From an uncultured Lachnospiraceae bacterium (GTDB taxonomy: Bacteria > Bacillota > Clostridia > Lachnospirales > Lachnospiraceae): 64,000 nt of DNA. The position numbers and the translations under genes were made by a program. Below are positions 1-8,832 of the stretch, piece after piece. The stretch covers positions 1 to 64,000 of the forward strand of contig UQAW01000004.1 in assembly GCA_900539175.1 (NCBI GenBank), written 5' to 3'. The notes beneath the pieces were generated by a model. It did not search any database, was not told the origin of the DNA, and worked only from the letters and a program-made list of their open reading frames with translations. Numbering within the stretch: position 1 is the stretch's first letter; every line of letters begins with the position of its first letter.

Positions 1-2
1 GG

Positions 3-95
3 TGCTATCGGAGAAAAAGGCAAGCAATATTAAAAGTTATTTCTGAACAAGTCCTAAGATACTGCAGGGTTAAAAAGAGGTCATTGGTTCAGTGA
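3..95 (+). CDS. C-terminal end of an upstream gene, cut by window start
   Basis: An open frame runs from the window edge to a TGA at 93-95. This stop overlaps the GTG start of the flippase gene at 92 by four bases (GTGA), the usual arrangement for translational coupling in polysaccharide operons. Only 30 residues are visible; they are basic (several Arg/Lys) and match no family I can name. Position suggests another polysaccharide gene. Two other frames also stop before 92, so the frame choice rests on the GTGA overlap alone. Confidence 0.4.
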   Translation, partial: CYRRKRQAILKVISEQVLRYCRVKKRSLVQ

Positions 96-1558
96 AGACA
101 CATTCAGTAAGTCATAATTTTATTATGAATATGATATTGAAAATATCATCTTTTGTTTTTCCCCTGATTACATTTCCCTATGTTTCAAGAATATTAGGGG
201 CGGATGGAAACGGGAAAATATTATTTGCAGCGTCTCTGGTATCTTATTTTTCCATGTTTGCCTATCTGGGGATTCCTACACATGGAGTTAAAATCTGTGC
301 ACAATGCAGAGATGACAAAGTTGAATTAAGCAGAACTGCGCAGGAATTGATCATTATCAGCTCTGTCACAACCATTATAGCTTATATAGCGCTGGTACTG
401 GCAGTAGCATTTGTTCCGAAACTCTCTGAAAACCGGGATACGATCATGGTTTGTTCTGCTACGTTAGTTTTAACAAGTATTGGTGTTGAGTGGTTTTATC
501 AGGCGATTGAGCAATACGATTATATTACGTATCGTAATATTCTGTTTAAGTTTATTTCCGTTGTTTTGATGTTTCTCTTTGTAAAGAAATCATCGGATGT
601 TGTTCTGTATGCTGGGATTTCCGTTTTGGGGACAGCTGGCTCTAATATCTTAAATATTATCCGGCTTAAGAAATATATATACGTAAAACCCATGAAGGGT
701 TATAACTTCAGACGCCATATGGGACCTGCAATCACATTTTTTCTGTTGTCTGTCTCAACGGTCATCTACACAAACCTGGATGCAGTCATGTTGGGATTTA
801 TCACTACAGACACAGAAGTGGGATATTATAATGCGGCAATAAAGATAAAAAACATTCTGGCAGGAGTCATTACAGCTCTTGGAACGGTGCTTCTTCCGAG
901 AATTTCACATTATGTCGGGAAAAAGTATGAAAAAGAATTTAAGAGGGTGATCCGGAAATCCTTTCAGTTTACCGTTATGATGGCGGTTCCCCTTAGTATT
1001 TATTTTGTAATGGAAGCAAAAAGTATGATTCTTTTTCTTGCAGGTATAGAATATGAAGCTGCTGCGCTTCCTATGATGATTATCACACCTACCATATTCT
1101 TTATTGGATTGAGTAATATTACGGGGATACAGATCTTAGTGCCCCTTGGAAAGGAAAAATATACGGTGCTTTCCACCGTCTGCGGGGCAGTTATAGACAT
1201 TGTACTGAATTTGCTGTTTATTCCCAGATGGGGAGCGGCAGGAGCGGCAGTAAGTACTTTGATAGCGGAGATCGTGGTATTGCTGGTACAGGTGTATTGT
1301 CTGCGGAATATGTTAAGGGAAATGATTGATTTCCGGGACATCCTGAAAGTGATCATTGTCTCAGCTATAGCAGCAGGATGTTTGATAATAGTTAGGCTTA
1401 CGATGAATTTTACGTATTTATTAGTATCACTTATTGTAACGGCGATTGTTTTTTTCGGTGTAGAAGCAGTTGGGTTGATTTTGCTGAAAGAAGAAATAGT
1501 AGATCAATATTTTGTACAAAGAATAGCAAATGGGATAAGAAGAAACAACAGGACGTAG
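92..1558 (+). CDS. Polysaccharide flippase, Wzx/MATE-like
   Basis: A 488-residue integral membrane protein with about 12 to 14 hydrophobic segments. The start region contains the FPLITFPYVSRILG type of motif typical of oligosaccharide flippases (Polysacc_synt family, MOP superfamily). The family moves undecaprenyl-pyrophosphate-linked repeat units across the membrane. The start is GTG at 92, with AAAGAGG at 74-80 upstream and a GTGA overlap with the preceding frame. It is followed closely by glycosyltransferase genes on the same strand, so it is probably part of a surface-polysaccharide operon. Family assignment is firm; the transported glycan cannot be told from sequence. Confidence 0.88.
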   Translation: MKTHSVSHNFIMNMILKISSFVFPLITFPYVSRILGADGNGKILFAASLVSYFSMFAYLGIPTHGVKICAQCRDDKVELSRTAQELIIISSVTTIIAYIALVLAVAFVPKLSENRDTIMVCSATLVLTSIGVEWFYQAIEQYDYITYRNILFKFISVVLMFLFVKKSSDVVLYAGISVLGTAGSNILNIIRLKKYIYVKPMKGYNFRRHMGPAITFFLLSVSTVIYTNLDAVMLGFITTDTEVGYYNAAIKIKNILAGVITALGTVLLPRISHYVGKKYEKEFKRVIRKSFQFTVMMAVPLSIYFVMEAKSMILFLAGIEYEAAALPMMIITPTIFFIGLSNITGIQILVPLGKEKYTVLSTVCGAVIDIVLNLLFIPRWGAAGAAVSTLIAEIVVLLVQVYCLRNMLREMIDFRDILKVIIVSAIAAGCLIIVRLTMNFTYLLVSLIVTAIVFFGVEAVGLILLKEEIVDQYFVQRIANGIRRNNRT

Positions 1559-1588
1559 AGAGTAAGTATTCAGGAAAGGCAGAGAAAC

Positions 1589-2644
1589 ATGTCGAAAAAT
1601 ACGGAATATCATATTGTATATGCGTCAGATGATAATTTTGCTGAAATTCTTGGAATTTCCCTGGTCTCATTGTTTGAAAACAATCGGGATGCTTCAGATA
1701 TCAGGTTGACGATTTTGGATGAGCATATCAGTGAAAGTAACCGGAATAAGATTGAAAGTATTTGTATACGGTATCAAAGACCTCTCCCGCAATGGCTGAC
1801 GGCTATCAATGTTGAAGAGCGGTTAAATCTTTCCATACAGATAGACAGAGGTTCCTTCAGTCAATATTCAAGGATTTTTGTTGCAAGTGTACTTCCGAAA
1901 AGTGTGGAGCGTGTACTTTATCTGGATTGTGATATTATCATTAAGAAACCTTTATATGAATTGTGGAATTTGGATCTGCATGGCAATACGGTTGCGGCGC
2001 TTATGGATGCATTTAGTAAGTATTACCGCATGAATGTGGAGTTGAAACCGGAAGATATTATGTTTAATTCCGGTGTGATGCTGATCGATATGAAGAAATG
2101 GAGAGAGCGTCAGATCGAAAATAAATTATTGGAATTTATCAGCAGGCACCGGGGGAAGATTCAGCAAAGTGATCAGGGGGTACTGAATGCGGTACTGAGT
2201 AAAGAAACCTATTGTTTCGAGCCTCGGTTTAATTCAGTTACAATTTTCTATGATTTTAGTTACAGAGAGATGATGCTTTACCGAAAACCGCCTTATTTTT
2301 ATTCGGAGGAAGCGGTGAAAAGAGCAATTGAGGATCCGGTGATTATTCATTTTACAACCAGTTTTCTGTCGAACAGACCATGGATGAAAAACTGCCGTCA
2401 CAGATATAAGCGGGAATGGGACAAGTATAAAGCCTTAAGTCCATGGAGCACTTCGGAAGAGAGAAGGGATACAAGACCGGTCTGGAAAAAAATTTCCGTA
2501 GTGATTTACAGGGCATTGCCGCGGGAGTTGTCTGTGCGTATGGCAGGAATTTTTCAGATTTATGGAAGACCCTGGAAAAACAGACTGCTTGATTGGCTGA
2601 AATATGAAAATCTTTTAGTGAGGAAAGACAAAAAATGGAAGTAA
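1589..2644 (+). CDS. Glycosyltransferase family 8 (LgtC/GspA-like)
   Basis: The 351-residue protein opens with HIVYASDDNFAEILGISLVSL, the nucleotide-sugar-binding start of GT8 enzymes. It has the YLDCDIIIKK element near residue 105, whose DxD coordinates Mn2+ and the UDP-sugar, and an FNSGVMLID stretch typical of the family. GT8 enzymes are cytoplasmic retaining transferases, often galactosyl- or glucosyltransferases. The gene lies 30 bp after the flippase and its 3' end overlaps the next gene by 10 bp. Donor and acceptor are unknown. Confidence 0.9.
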   Translation: MSKNTEYHIVYASDDNFAEILGISLVSLFENNRDASDIRLTILDEHISESNRNKIESICIRYQRPLPQWLTAINVEERLNLSIQIDRGSFSQYSRIFVASVLPKSVERVLYLDCDIIIKKPLYELWNLDLHGNTVAALMDAFSKYYRMNVELKPEDIMFNSGVMLIDMKKWRERQIENKLLEFISRHRGKIQQSDQGVLNAVLSKETYCFEPRFNSVTIFYDFSYREMMLYRKPPYFYSEEAVKRAIEDPVIIHFTTSFLSNRPWMKNCRHRYKREWDKYKALSPWSTSEERRDTRPVWKKISVVIYRALPRELSVRMAGIFQIYGRPWKNRLLDWLKYENLLVRKDKKWK

Positions 2645-3699
2645 AAGTCAGTATTGTTGTGCCGGTTTATAATGTGCCGGTGAACTACTTGAGAACCTGT
2701 GTAGAAAGTCTCATGGCTCAGACACTGCGGGAAATTGAGATTATTCTGGTTGACGACGGATCAACGGATGATTCTGGAAAAATTTGTGATGAATATGCCG
2801 GAAGGGATGAGCGCATCCGGGTGATACATAAAGAGAACGGAGGACTTTCCGCAGCGCGGAATACGGGTGTCAGGGCGGCTCTCGGGAAGTGGGTTATGCT
2901 GGTAGATGGAGATGACTGGATAGAGCCGGAAACCTGTATGGAAGCCAGCAGGGAAGGAGAACGCGGGAATGCTCAGATTGTCTGCTGGGAAATTATAAAG
3001 GACTTCGGATATAAAAAGATTCTTCTGAATGCTGAAAAGTACCTTGAGGACGGAAAGGTTTATCAGGGAGAGGAGTGCAGCTATCTGCAGGAGCTTGTGT
3101 TGTGTTTCGACAGCTATGTTACAGAATCTCCTGCAAAGTTATTCTTAAGAGAATATATTGTTGAGAATCAGATTTATCACAATGATTCTCTCAGACAGGG
3201 AATGGAGGGAATCGAGTTTTGCTTTCGGTTGTTTGAGAAGGCAGACCGGGTCCTGTTTCTCAACCGGTATTGGTATCACTATACGTTTAACAAGGATTCT
3301 ATCTCGACTTGTACAACGGAGAAAAATAATGATTATATCATCCGCTGCCTGGAGGAAATAAAAAGTAATATACAGAGGAGTCCGAGGAAAGAACAGTTGA
3401 TGTCATGGTATAAAAACCGAATTTTGTATGTAATTGTTACGACTGCCATAAGCGGATATTTTCATCCGGAAAGCACAAGACCTTTTAAAGAACGCTGCGC
3501 GGGATTTTGCAGATTTCTTGAGCAGCCGCTGATAAAAGAAGCTTTGCATCAACCGGAATATAAAAATATTAACTGGCAGCGGAGACTGATCTTATTTCTG
3601 GTCCGCCACAGGATGTTTTGGGCACTTCAGATATTGGGAAAGATGCGGCAAAGGCAAAAACTGGCAAAGAGCGGCAAAATACCTTTCAGCATTATTTGA
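2635..3699 (+). CDS. Glycosyltransferase family 2
   Basis: A 354-residue GT-A enzyme. The N-terminus reads VSIVVPVYN, followed by VDDGSTDDSG, ENGGLSAARN and VDGDDWI, which form the nucleotide-sugar site and metal-binding DxD of GT2. The C-terminal third is variable and basic, as is common in capsule-locus GT2 enzymes. The ATG overlaps the end of the GT8 gene by 10 bp and is preceded by GAGGAAAG, so the two are translationally coupled. It is inferred to add one sugar to the repeat unit at the inner membrane face. Confidence 0.92.
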   Translation: MEVKVSIVVPVYNVPVNYLRTCVESLMAQTLREIEIILVDDGSTDDSGKICDEYAGRDERIRVIHKENGGLSAARNTGVRAALGKWVMLVDGDDWIEPETCMEASREGERGNAQIVCWEIIKDFGYKKILLNAEKYLEDGKVYQGEECSYLQELVLCFDSYVTESPAKLFLREYIVENQIYHNDSLRQGMEGIEFCFRLFEKADRVLFLNRYWYHYTFNKDSISTCTTEKNNDYIIRCLEEIKSNIQRSPRKEQLMSWYKNRILYVIVTTAISGYFHPESTRPFKERCAGFCRFLEQPLIKEALHQPEYKNINWQRRLILFLVRHRMFWALQILGKMRQRQKLAKSGKIPFSII

Positions 3700-3744
3700 A
3701 TTTAGACATTCTGTGAGGCAGGAATCTTTGATTGGAGTGAGCAA

Positions 3745-4734
3745 ATGCAGTTAAGTATTATTACACCTGTATATAATGCAGAAAAATATCTGAAAGAATG
3801 TGTGCAGTCGGTGATTGCACAGACATACGGGGACTGGGAGCTGATATTAGTTGATGATGGGTCAACAGATGGAAGCGGCGCAATTTGTGATGAATTCCAG
3901 ATACAATGCCCGGAAAAAATAAAGGTAATTCACCATACAAACTGTGGGCAGATTCTCAGCAGAGTGGCAGGGATGAGATGTGCATCCGGAGAATATTACC
4001 TCTTTCTTGATGCGGATGACCAATTCGAGCAGCAGGCATTGGAACGGATTGCAAAAGCAGTAGGGAAATACAGTCCGGATATTTTGATTTATAATGGATA
4101 TCTGACAGACGGCAAAGACATAAAACAGAAAATCTGGCCGGATTTTTGCTGTGGTTTGACAGAGTTTGGAAAAGAAGAACGGTCAGAAATTCTTTCAGAG
4201 GTTATCCGCAGTAAACGATTTAATCATATCTGGCTGAAGGCATTCAAAAGAAGTTGTATAGATACAGAGATTGATTTCTCAGAATTTTCTTATATCAGAA
4301 TAGAGGAAGATCTGTTTATGCAGCTTCCGTATTTTGACAGTGCGGATCGTTTTCTGTATCTTCCGGATTGCCTTTACCTATATAGAGATACAGATGGGAG
4401 CATTACGAAACAGTTCCGGGAAGAACAATATCGAACCACAGTACAGGTGAATAAGGCTTTGCGGTTTTATGCGGAAAAATGGAACGTGGAAGATGGAGAT
4501 GAACTTTGCCGGCATCGTTTCTTACAGGATGTGATTGCAACGATCAAGCAGATCTCTGTAGGAAAAAAAGAATTGTCAGGCAGAGAACAGCTGGAATACT
4601 TACGAGCTATTCGAAACGATGTATATTTTAAGAAGAATTCCACAAAATTCTGGAGAAATATGACAGTCAGGCAAAGCATGTTCTTAATGTTGCTTATGTT
4701 TCGTGCATATCACATTTTGCTGCGGCTTATATAG
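3745..4734 (+). CDS. Glycosyltransferase family 2
   Basis: A 329-residue GT2 enzyme starting LSIITPVYNAEKYL, with VDDGSTDGSG and LDADDQFEQQ as nucleotide-sugar and metal-binding elements. The usual GGLSxARN element is altered (CGQILSRVAG), so donor binding may differ from its neighbours. The start has GGAG at 3735-3738 and a 45-bp gap from the previous GT2. The C-terminus is hydrophobic (LMLLMFRAYHILLRLI), suggesting membrane association. Its exact linkage cannot be predicted. Confidence 0.9.
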   Translation: MQLSIITPVYNAEKYLKECVQSVIAQTYGDWELILVDDGSTDGSGAICDEFQIQCPEKIKVIHHTNCGQILSRVAGMRCASGEYYLFLDADDQFEQQALERIAKAVGKYSPDILIYNGYLTDGKDIKQKIWPDFCCGLTEFGKEERSEILSEVIRSKRFNHIWLKAFKRSCIDTEIDFSEFSYIRIEEDLFMQLPYFDSADRFLYLPDCLYLYRDTDGSITKQFREEQYRTTVQVNKALRFYAEKWNVEDGDELCRHRFLQDVIATIKQISVGKKELSGREQLEYLRAIRNDVYFKKNSTKFWRNMTVRQSMFLMLLMFRAYHILLRLI

Positions 4735-4752
4735 ATAAGAAGGAGAAACAAG

Positions 4753-4782
4753 TTGACGAAGTCATGTGCCTCATGCTATATT
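4753..4782 (+). promoter_or_regulatory. Candidate internal promoter of the polysaccharide block
   Basis: TTGACG at 4753-4758, an 18-base spacer and TATATT at 4777-4782, preceded by TG at the extended -10 position. It lies in the 87-bp gap before the next gene. It may allow separate expression of the downstream part of the cluster. Confidence 0.4.
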
Positions 4783-4821
4783 TTACAATGGTGTTAAAAT
4801 GAAGAATAAAGGAGAAAATAA

Positions 4822-5712
4822 GTGAGGAGTAAAGTGACTTTGATTCTGTGTATCGATAAAAAAAATTATTTTTTTCCATATATAGAAGAAGAGGGCATTG
4901 TGTTGGAGGAGGTTTACAAGGCGGCAAAGAATAAGCTGCAATATTATTGGATAAAGCTCTTCAAGAAATTGCCGTATTTGTCCAGATTATGCTACGGGAC
5001 CTGGAGAGATCATATTGCGGAATTTGATAAAATAGTCATTTTGGATGAAGCTTATGATCCGCCGATTCAGGACTTCTTAAAGCGATATGAAGTACCTGCT
5101 TATCTATATGCATGGAACAGTGTACTGAATCACAAAACAAAACTGTATAAATCCATAAAGAGAACAAAACAAATTCCAGTCTATTCCTTTGATAAGCAGG
5201 ACTGTATCAAGTACAATCTGAAGTACAATACTACGATGTATCCCAGGAAGCTTGCGGATCAATATATTTTTCGGCGTAAGTGTGATAAGCAATATGCACT
5301 TTTTTTTGTGGGATATGACAAGGGAAGAGGCAAAAAGATCGAAGATCTGAAAAGGTATCTGGATCATTGCGGTCTGAAGCATTATTTTAAGATCATTGAT
5401 TCCGGTAAGCGAATGGAATATGCAGAATATCTTACGATTTTAAATGATTCTGGGGCGATTTTGGAGGTGGTTCAGGAAGGGCAGAGCGGAATTTCCATGA
5501 GAACGATGGAATCACTGTTCTATGAAAAGAAGTTAGTCACCACGAATCGAAGTGTCAAAGAATATGAGTTTTATAATCCAAAGAATATGTTTATTTTAGG
5601 GGAAGATTCCCTTGAAAAGCTGCCGCAGTTTCTCGAGAGTGAATATGAACAGGTTCCTAAGGAGATTGTGGGACAATATGATTTGAAACAGTGGGTATCC
5701 CGCTTTGTTTAG
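4822..5712 (+). CDS. Polysaccharide-locus protein, possible glycosyltransferase
   Basis: A 296-residue soluble protein with no signal peptide. The C-terminal half (about residues 155-270) has alternating beta/alpha character, with LFFVGYDKGRGKKIEDL, ILEVVQEGQSGISMRTMESLF and KKLVTTN. This resembles the C-terminal lobe of GT-B enzymes, where a conserved small/acidic stretch binds the nucleotide sugar. I cannot assign a named family. The start is GTG at 4822 with AAGGAG at 4809-4814. Position inside a run of transferases supports a role in glycan assembly. Confidence 0.6.
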   Translation: MRSKVTLILCIDKKNYFFPYIEEEGIVLEEVYKAAKNKLQYYWIKLFKKLPYLSRLCYGTWRDHIAEFDKIVILDEAYDPPIQDFLKRYEVPAYLYAWNSVLNHKTKLYKSIKRTKQIPVYSFDKQDCIKYNLKYNTTMYPRKLADQYIFRRKCDKQYALFFVGYDKGRGKKIEDLKRYLDHCGLKHYFKIIDSGKRMEYAEYLTILNDSGAILEVVQEGQSGISMRTMESLFYEKKLVTTNRSVKEYEFYNPKNMFILGEDSLEKLPQFLESEYEQVPKEIVGQYDLKQWVSRFV

Positions 5713-5760
5713 AATATTGAATGAGCTGCAGAAGTTGTCTGAGGAAAGGCGGGTATTATT

Positions 5761-6864
5761 TTGAAAAGAGCTTTTTTATATGTATATTTAAATAATAATT
5801 TTGGAGATGATCTGTTTGTGCACCTCCTTACAAGACGTTACCGGTTGACGAAGTTTTATGTCCTGTGTGACAAGAAGGGTGCCAGTACCGTAAAACATCA
5901 TCCGAATGTTCATCCTTTTGGAGAAGGAATTATTTTTCGGCTTGTTAACAAAGTATCCCGAACATTATTTGGGAAAGAGGCTGCGACTGATTTTATGGTA
6001 AAATGGTGCGGTCTCACAATTTACCTTGGAGGTTCCCTGTTCATGGAGCAGGGCGACTGGAAAAAAGAGTTTGCGAGACTGGAAGAGATGGAAGCTCACT
6101 CAAAAAAATTCTGCATCATAGGAGCCAATTTCGGACCCTATCATACGGAAGAGTACAGGCAGGTACATGAAAAATTTTTCAGCAGGCTTTCGGATATCTG
6201 TTTTCGGGATCAATATACGTATCGTTTGTTTTCAAAGAACTGTAAAAACGTCCGGCTGGCGCCGGATGTAGCGTTTAATCTGGAATTAATGCCATCCGAA
6301 CGACCGGAACGGTTGGTGACAATTTCATGCATTTCTGTGAAAGACCGGGATGACATAGCTGTGGACCAGGAAACCTATGTTTTGCAGCAGAGAAAATTAT
6401 GTGAGGAATTTGCAGCAGAACATTACTGGATCTGTCTCCTTTCCCTTTGTGAACCTCAGGGCGATCTGGAGACATGTAATGAGATTTATGAAGGTTTGCC
6501 TCCTGAAGTCAAAAGAAGAGTAGACATTGTAAATTATTCAGGAGATATGGAAAAAATATTCTGGGTTCTGGACCAAAGCGAAGTTATTATGGCCGGCAGA
6601 TTCCACTGTATGGTGGTGGGCTGGTTAGTGAACAGAAATACGATTCCGGTCATTTATAACGATAAAATGAGAAATGTGATAGAAGATATAGAATACAGAG
6701 GGTTGTCTTATGAACTGAGTACAGAGGTTTTGTACGATATATGGGACATTCGCGCCAATGAGGGTCAGGTTCCGCTTAAGTTGGAACAGTATACCCAGGA
6801 GGCGAAAAAACAGTATCAGTACCTGGATGGTATTCTGAAACGTGTTTTGCTAATGTGTGAATAA
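5761..6864 (+). CDS. Polysaccharide pyruvyl transferase family protein
   Basis: A 367-residue protein with features of the CsaB/WcaK pyruvyl transferase family: an N-terminal NFGDDLF stretch, LGGSLFMEQGDW, IGANFGPYHTEEY, a CFRDQYTYRLF segment, and the late GRFHCMVVGWL motif. The family uses phosphoenolpyruvate to make pyruvate ketals on surface glycans. CsaB-modified wall polymer is the known ligand of SLH domains, and three SLH proteins are encoded 5-20 kb downstream, which makes this link attractive though unproven. The start is TTG at 5761. The next frame begins immediately after its stop. Confidence 0.85.
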   Translation: MKRAFLYVYLNNNFGDDLFVHLLTRRYRLTKFYVLCDKKGASTVKHHPNVHPFGEGIIFRLVNKVSRTLFGKEAATDFMVKWCGLTIYLGGSLFMEQGDWKKEFARLEEMEAHSKKFCIIGANFGPYHTEEYRQVHEKFFSRLSDICFRDQYTYRLFSKNCKNVRLAPDVAFNLELMPSERPERLVTISCISVKDRDDIAVDQETYVLQQRKLCEEFAAEHYWICLLSLCEPQGDLETCNEIYEGLPPEVKRRVDIVNYSGDMEKIFWVLDQSEVIMAGRFHCMVVGWLVNRNTIPVIYNDKMRNVIEDIEYRGLSYELSTEVLYDIWDIRANEGQVPLKLEQYTQEAKKQYQYLDGILKRVLLMCE

Positions 6865-6903
6865 GTGCTCAGACACGTTTCGGCAGTGAAAGGAAGAGGA
6901 GAA

Positions 6904-8382
6904 TTGAAGAAGAGACACAGCGGAGATATATTGCAGGTTTTTCTGATGCTTCTGATTACGGTTTTGACTCAATTTGTGTCAATCTATAAGTCGGCCATCA
7001 TTGCATCAAATTTCGGGGTCGGGACGGAATTGGATGCTTATAACTTTTCGAATAATCTGACTTTATTTTTTCTGTCATTTATATTCAGCGGAATAACAAC
7101 GATTTTGATTCCGGCATATCTGCAGGAAAAGAGCCGGGAGGCTATCGATACATTTTTGACGGTAGTCTTCTCCGTGACATTTCTTATGTTGGCAATAACG
7201 TTTATTTTCAGAGACGGTATTACGATATTGCTGACAGACAGGGATTCTGTATTCAGACATTATGTCTCCACATTACTTCTGTTTACGATGATGATTCAGG
7301 GATTTACGGCAATTCTTGGCGTAACTTCAGCATACTTTCAGTGTAAAAATAAGTTTAATATTCCAAAGATCATCCAACTGCTCTCTAACATAGCTGCTGT
7401 AGCTTTGCTGGTTGTTAAGAAGGGTTTTACGGTCTATGAATATGTGACAGTGCTTTTGGCTGCATCTATGCTGCAGTTTTGTGCAGATGTTTTTGCAGCG
7501 ATACGATGCGGCTTCCGATTTAAGCCGGCTGTTGCATTAAAAAATTCAGAGTTCAAAGAGCTGCTGCAATTGTTTGTACCGACTCTTTTCAGTACCGGCG
7601 CCTTTCAGATACAATCCTTTATTGATTCCCTGCTTGCTTCCAATCTCCCAACCGGGCAATTGACGCTGTTGACGTATTCCAATACAATTGCCAATATGAT
7701 AAATACGTTGTTGATTGGAAATATTGTTGTTTATTTTTTTCCAAAATTAGTAAAGAATCTAAAGAGAAATCATGAGGATGGAAAAAAGAGTCTCTGGAAA
7801 TATACCGGATTTGCACATTATGCGATCTGTCTGGTAGGGGTTGGGTTTGTTGCGTGTGGCAGGGAGTTTATTGCAATTATTTATCAAAATGGAAAATTTG
7901 ACGAAAAAGCAGTTTGGGCTGTTTATATCGGAGCATGCATTTACGCAATAGGACAGCAAAATAACATTATCCGTGATTTGATTTACCGATTTTTTTATAC
8001 GATGCATGATACAAAGACAACGTTATATAATAGTGTACTTGTAAGTATGAGTAATATTATATTGAGCGTTATACTGGTCCGATATCTCGATGTGTATGGA
8101 ATTATACTTGGTACTGTGCTGGCAGGTCTGTTGTCCTTGTGCATGATTATCTGGCGGTTCAAAAGGAAATTCGGATTAGGGGAGGGATTTCGGGATGCTT
8201 TCAGAGAGTATATCCGGACGGACATCATAAGTATCTGTGTAATTGTATGTATTGTGATTGCCAAAATGTATCTTCATATTCAGAACCAAATAGTAAGTTT
8301 CCTGTTTTATGGGGGAGTGTCTGTAGGTCTGTATCTTATGTTTTCCTTTATTCTTAGGAGTAAGATTTTGAAGCGTATCTGA
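6904..8382 (+). CDS. MurJ/MviN-like lipid-linked oligosaccharide flippase
   Basis: An integral membrane protein of about 492 residues with some 13-14 hydrophobic helices. Features such as SAIIASNFGVGTELDAYNFS and GITTILIPAYLQ are typical of the MurJ branch of the MOP superfamily. The open frame can be read from GTG 6865, directly after the previous stop. I prefer TTG at 6904 because AGGAAGAGGAG at 6891-6901 sits just upstream. It is the second flippase in 8 kb. Capsule-locus MurJ-like proteins often export wall-polymer or capsule units rather than lipid II. It closes the first polysaccharide block and is followed by a terminator. Confidence 0.82.
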   Translation: MKKRHSGDILQVFLMLLITVLTQFVSIYKSAIIASNFGVGTELDAYNFSNNLTLFFLSFIFSGITTILIPAYLQEKSREAIDTFLTVVFSVTFLMLAITFIFRDGITILLTDRDSVFRHYVSTLLLFTMMIQGFTAILGVTSAYFQCKNKFNIPKIIQLLSNIAAVALLVVKKGFTVYEYVTVLLAASMLQFCADVFAAIRCGFRFKPAVALKNSEFKELLQLFVPTLFSTGAFQIQSFIDSLLASNLPTGQLTLLTYSNTIANMINTLLIGNIVVYFFPKLVKNLKRNHEDGKKSLWKYTGFAHYAICLVGVGFVACGREFIAIIYQNGKFDEKAVWAVYIGACIYAIGQQNNIIRDLIYRFFYTMHDTKTTLYNSVLVSMSNIILSVILVRYLDVYGIILGTVLAGLLSLCMIIWRFKRKFGLGEGFRDAFREYIRTDIISICVIVCIVIAKMYLHIQNQIVSFLFYGGVSVGLYLMFSFILRSKILKRI

Positions 8383-8395
8383 GAATTTCGTGATA

Positions 8396-8425
8396 GAAGG
8401 GATGGAGATAATCCATTCCTTTTAT
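8396..8425 (+). terminator. Rho-independent terminator after the first polysaccharide block
   Basis: An 11-bp stem (8396-8406 pairing with 8412-8422, including G-U pairs) with a 5-base loop, ending in a T-rich stretch. It lies 14 bp after the MurJ-like stop codon. Confidence 0.65.
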
Positions 8426-8532
8426 CGTTATACGGTTTTGTGATTTTTGCTGACGCTCGAATGCGATGGATCGTTTTTATTGTGCTTCGAGGTGTAAAAA
8501 ATAGTTATTGCGGAAACGATGTAAAAACGTTA

Positions 8533-8541
8533 TGATATACT
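8533..8541 (+). promoter_or_regulatory. Extended -10 promoter for the cpsC-cpsD operon
   Basis: TGATATACT at 8533-8541 matches an extended -10 element. No good -35 box is seen 17 bases upstream, though TTGCGG at 8508 is a distant possibility. It would produce a leader of about 290 bases before the CpsC gene. Confidence 0.4.
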
Positions 8542-8832
8542 AGGAAAGTCCCGGACAGCAGACATGTCCGTTTAGAAAGAAACTGCGGGATATCTGGATT
8601 TTTGCGAAAGATGTCTGGAATAGGAGCAGATTAATTGGAGAATATATTTGACATACATGGTCATAGTCTGCCGGTATGAATAGCGGGTCAGACATATATG
8701 GATTTCGAATGTTTTTAGGATTGCGGGAGCATGAAATGCGGAGCAATCCGTGTATCATAGGGGTCAAAATACCTTTTGCCCCCAACATCAATAAAATTAT
8801 AAAGGGATAAGAGTTAGGAGAAAAGAAAGGAA
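8542..8832 (+). other. Structured 5' leader upstream of cpsC
   Basis: This 290-base gene-free stretch contains several inverted repeats. GGATTGC at 8718-8724 pairs with GCAATCC at 8743-8749, with a nested GCAT/ATGC stem. A second hairpin pairs GGGG-CAAAA with TTTTG-CCCC at about 8760-8785, without a T-run. An 18-19-base stretch at 8555-8573 recurs inverted at 32515-32533. It could be a regulatory leader (for example antitermination or attenuation) for a capsule operon. No known riboswitch class was recognised. Confidence 0.35.
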
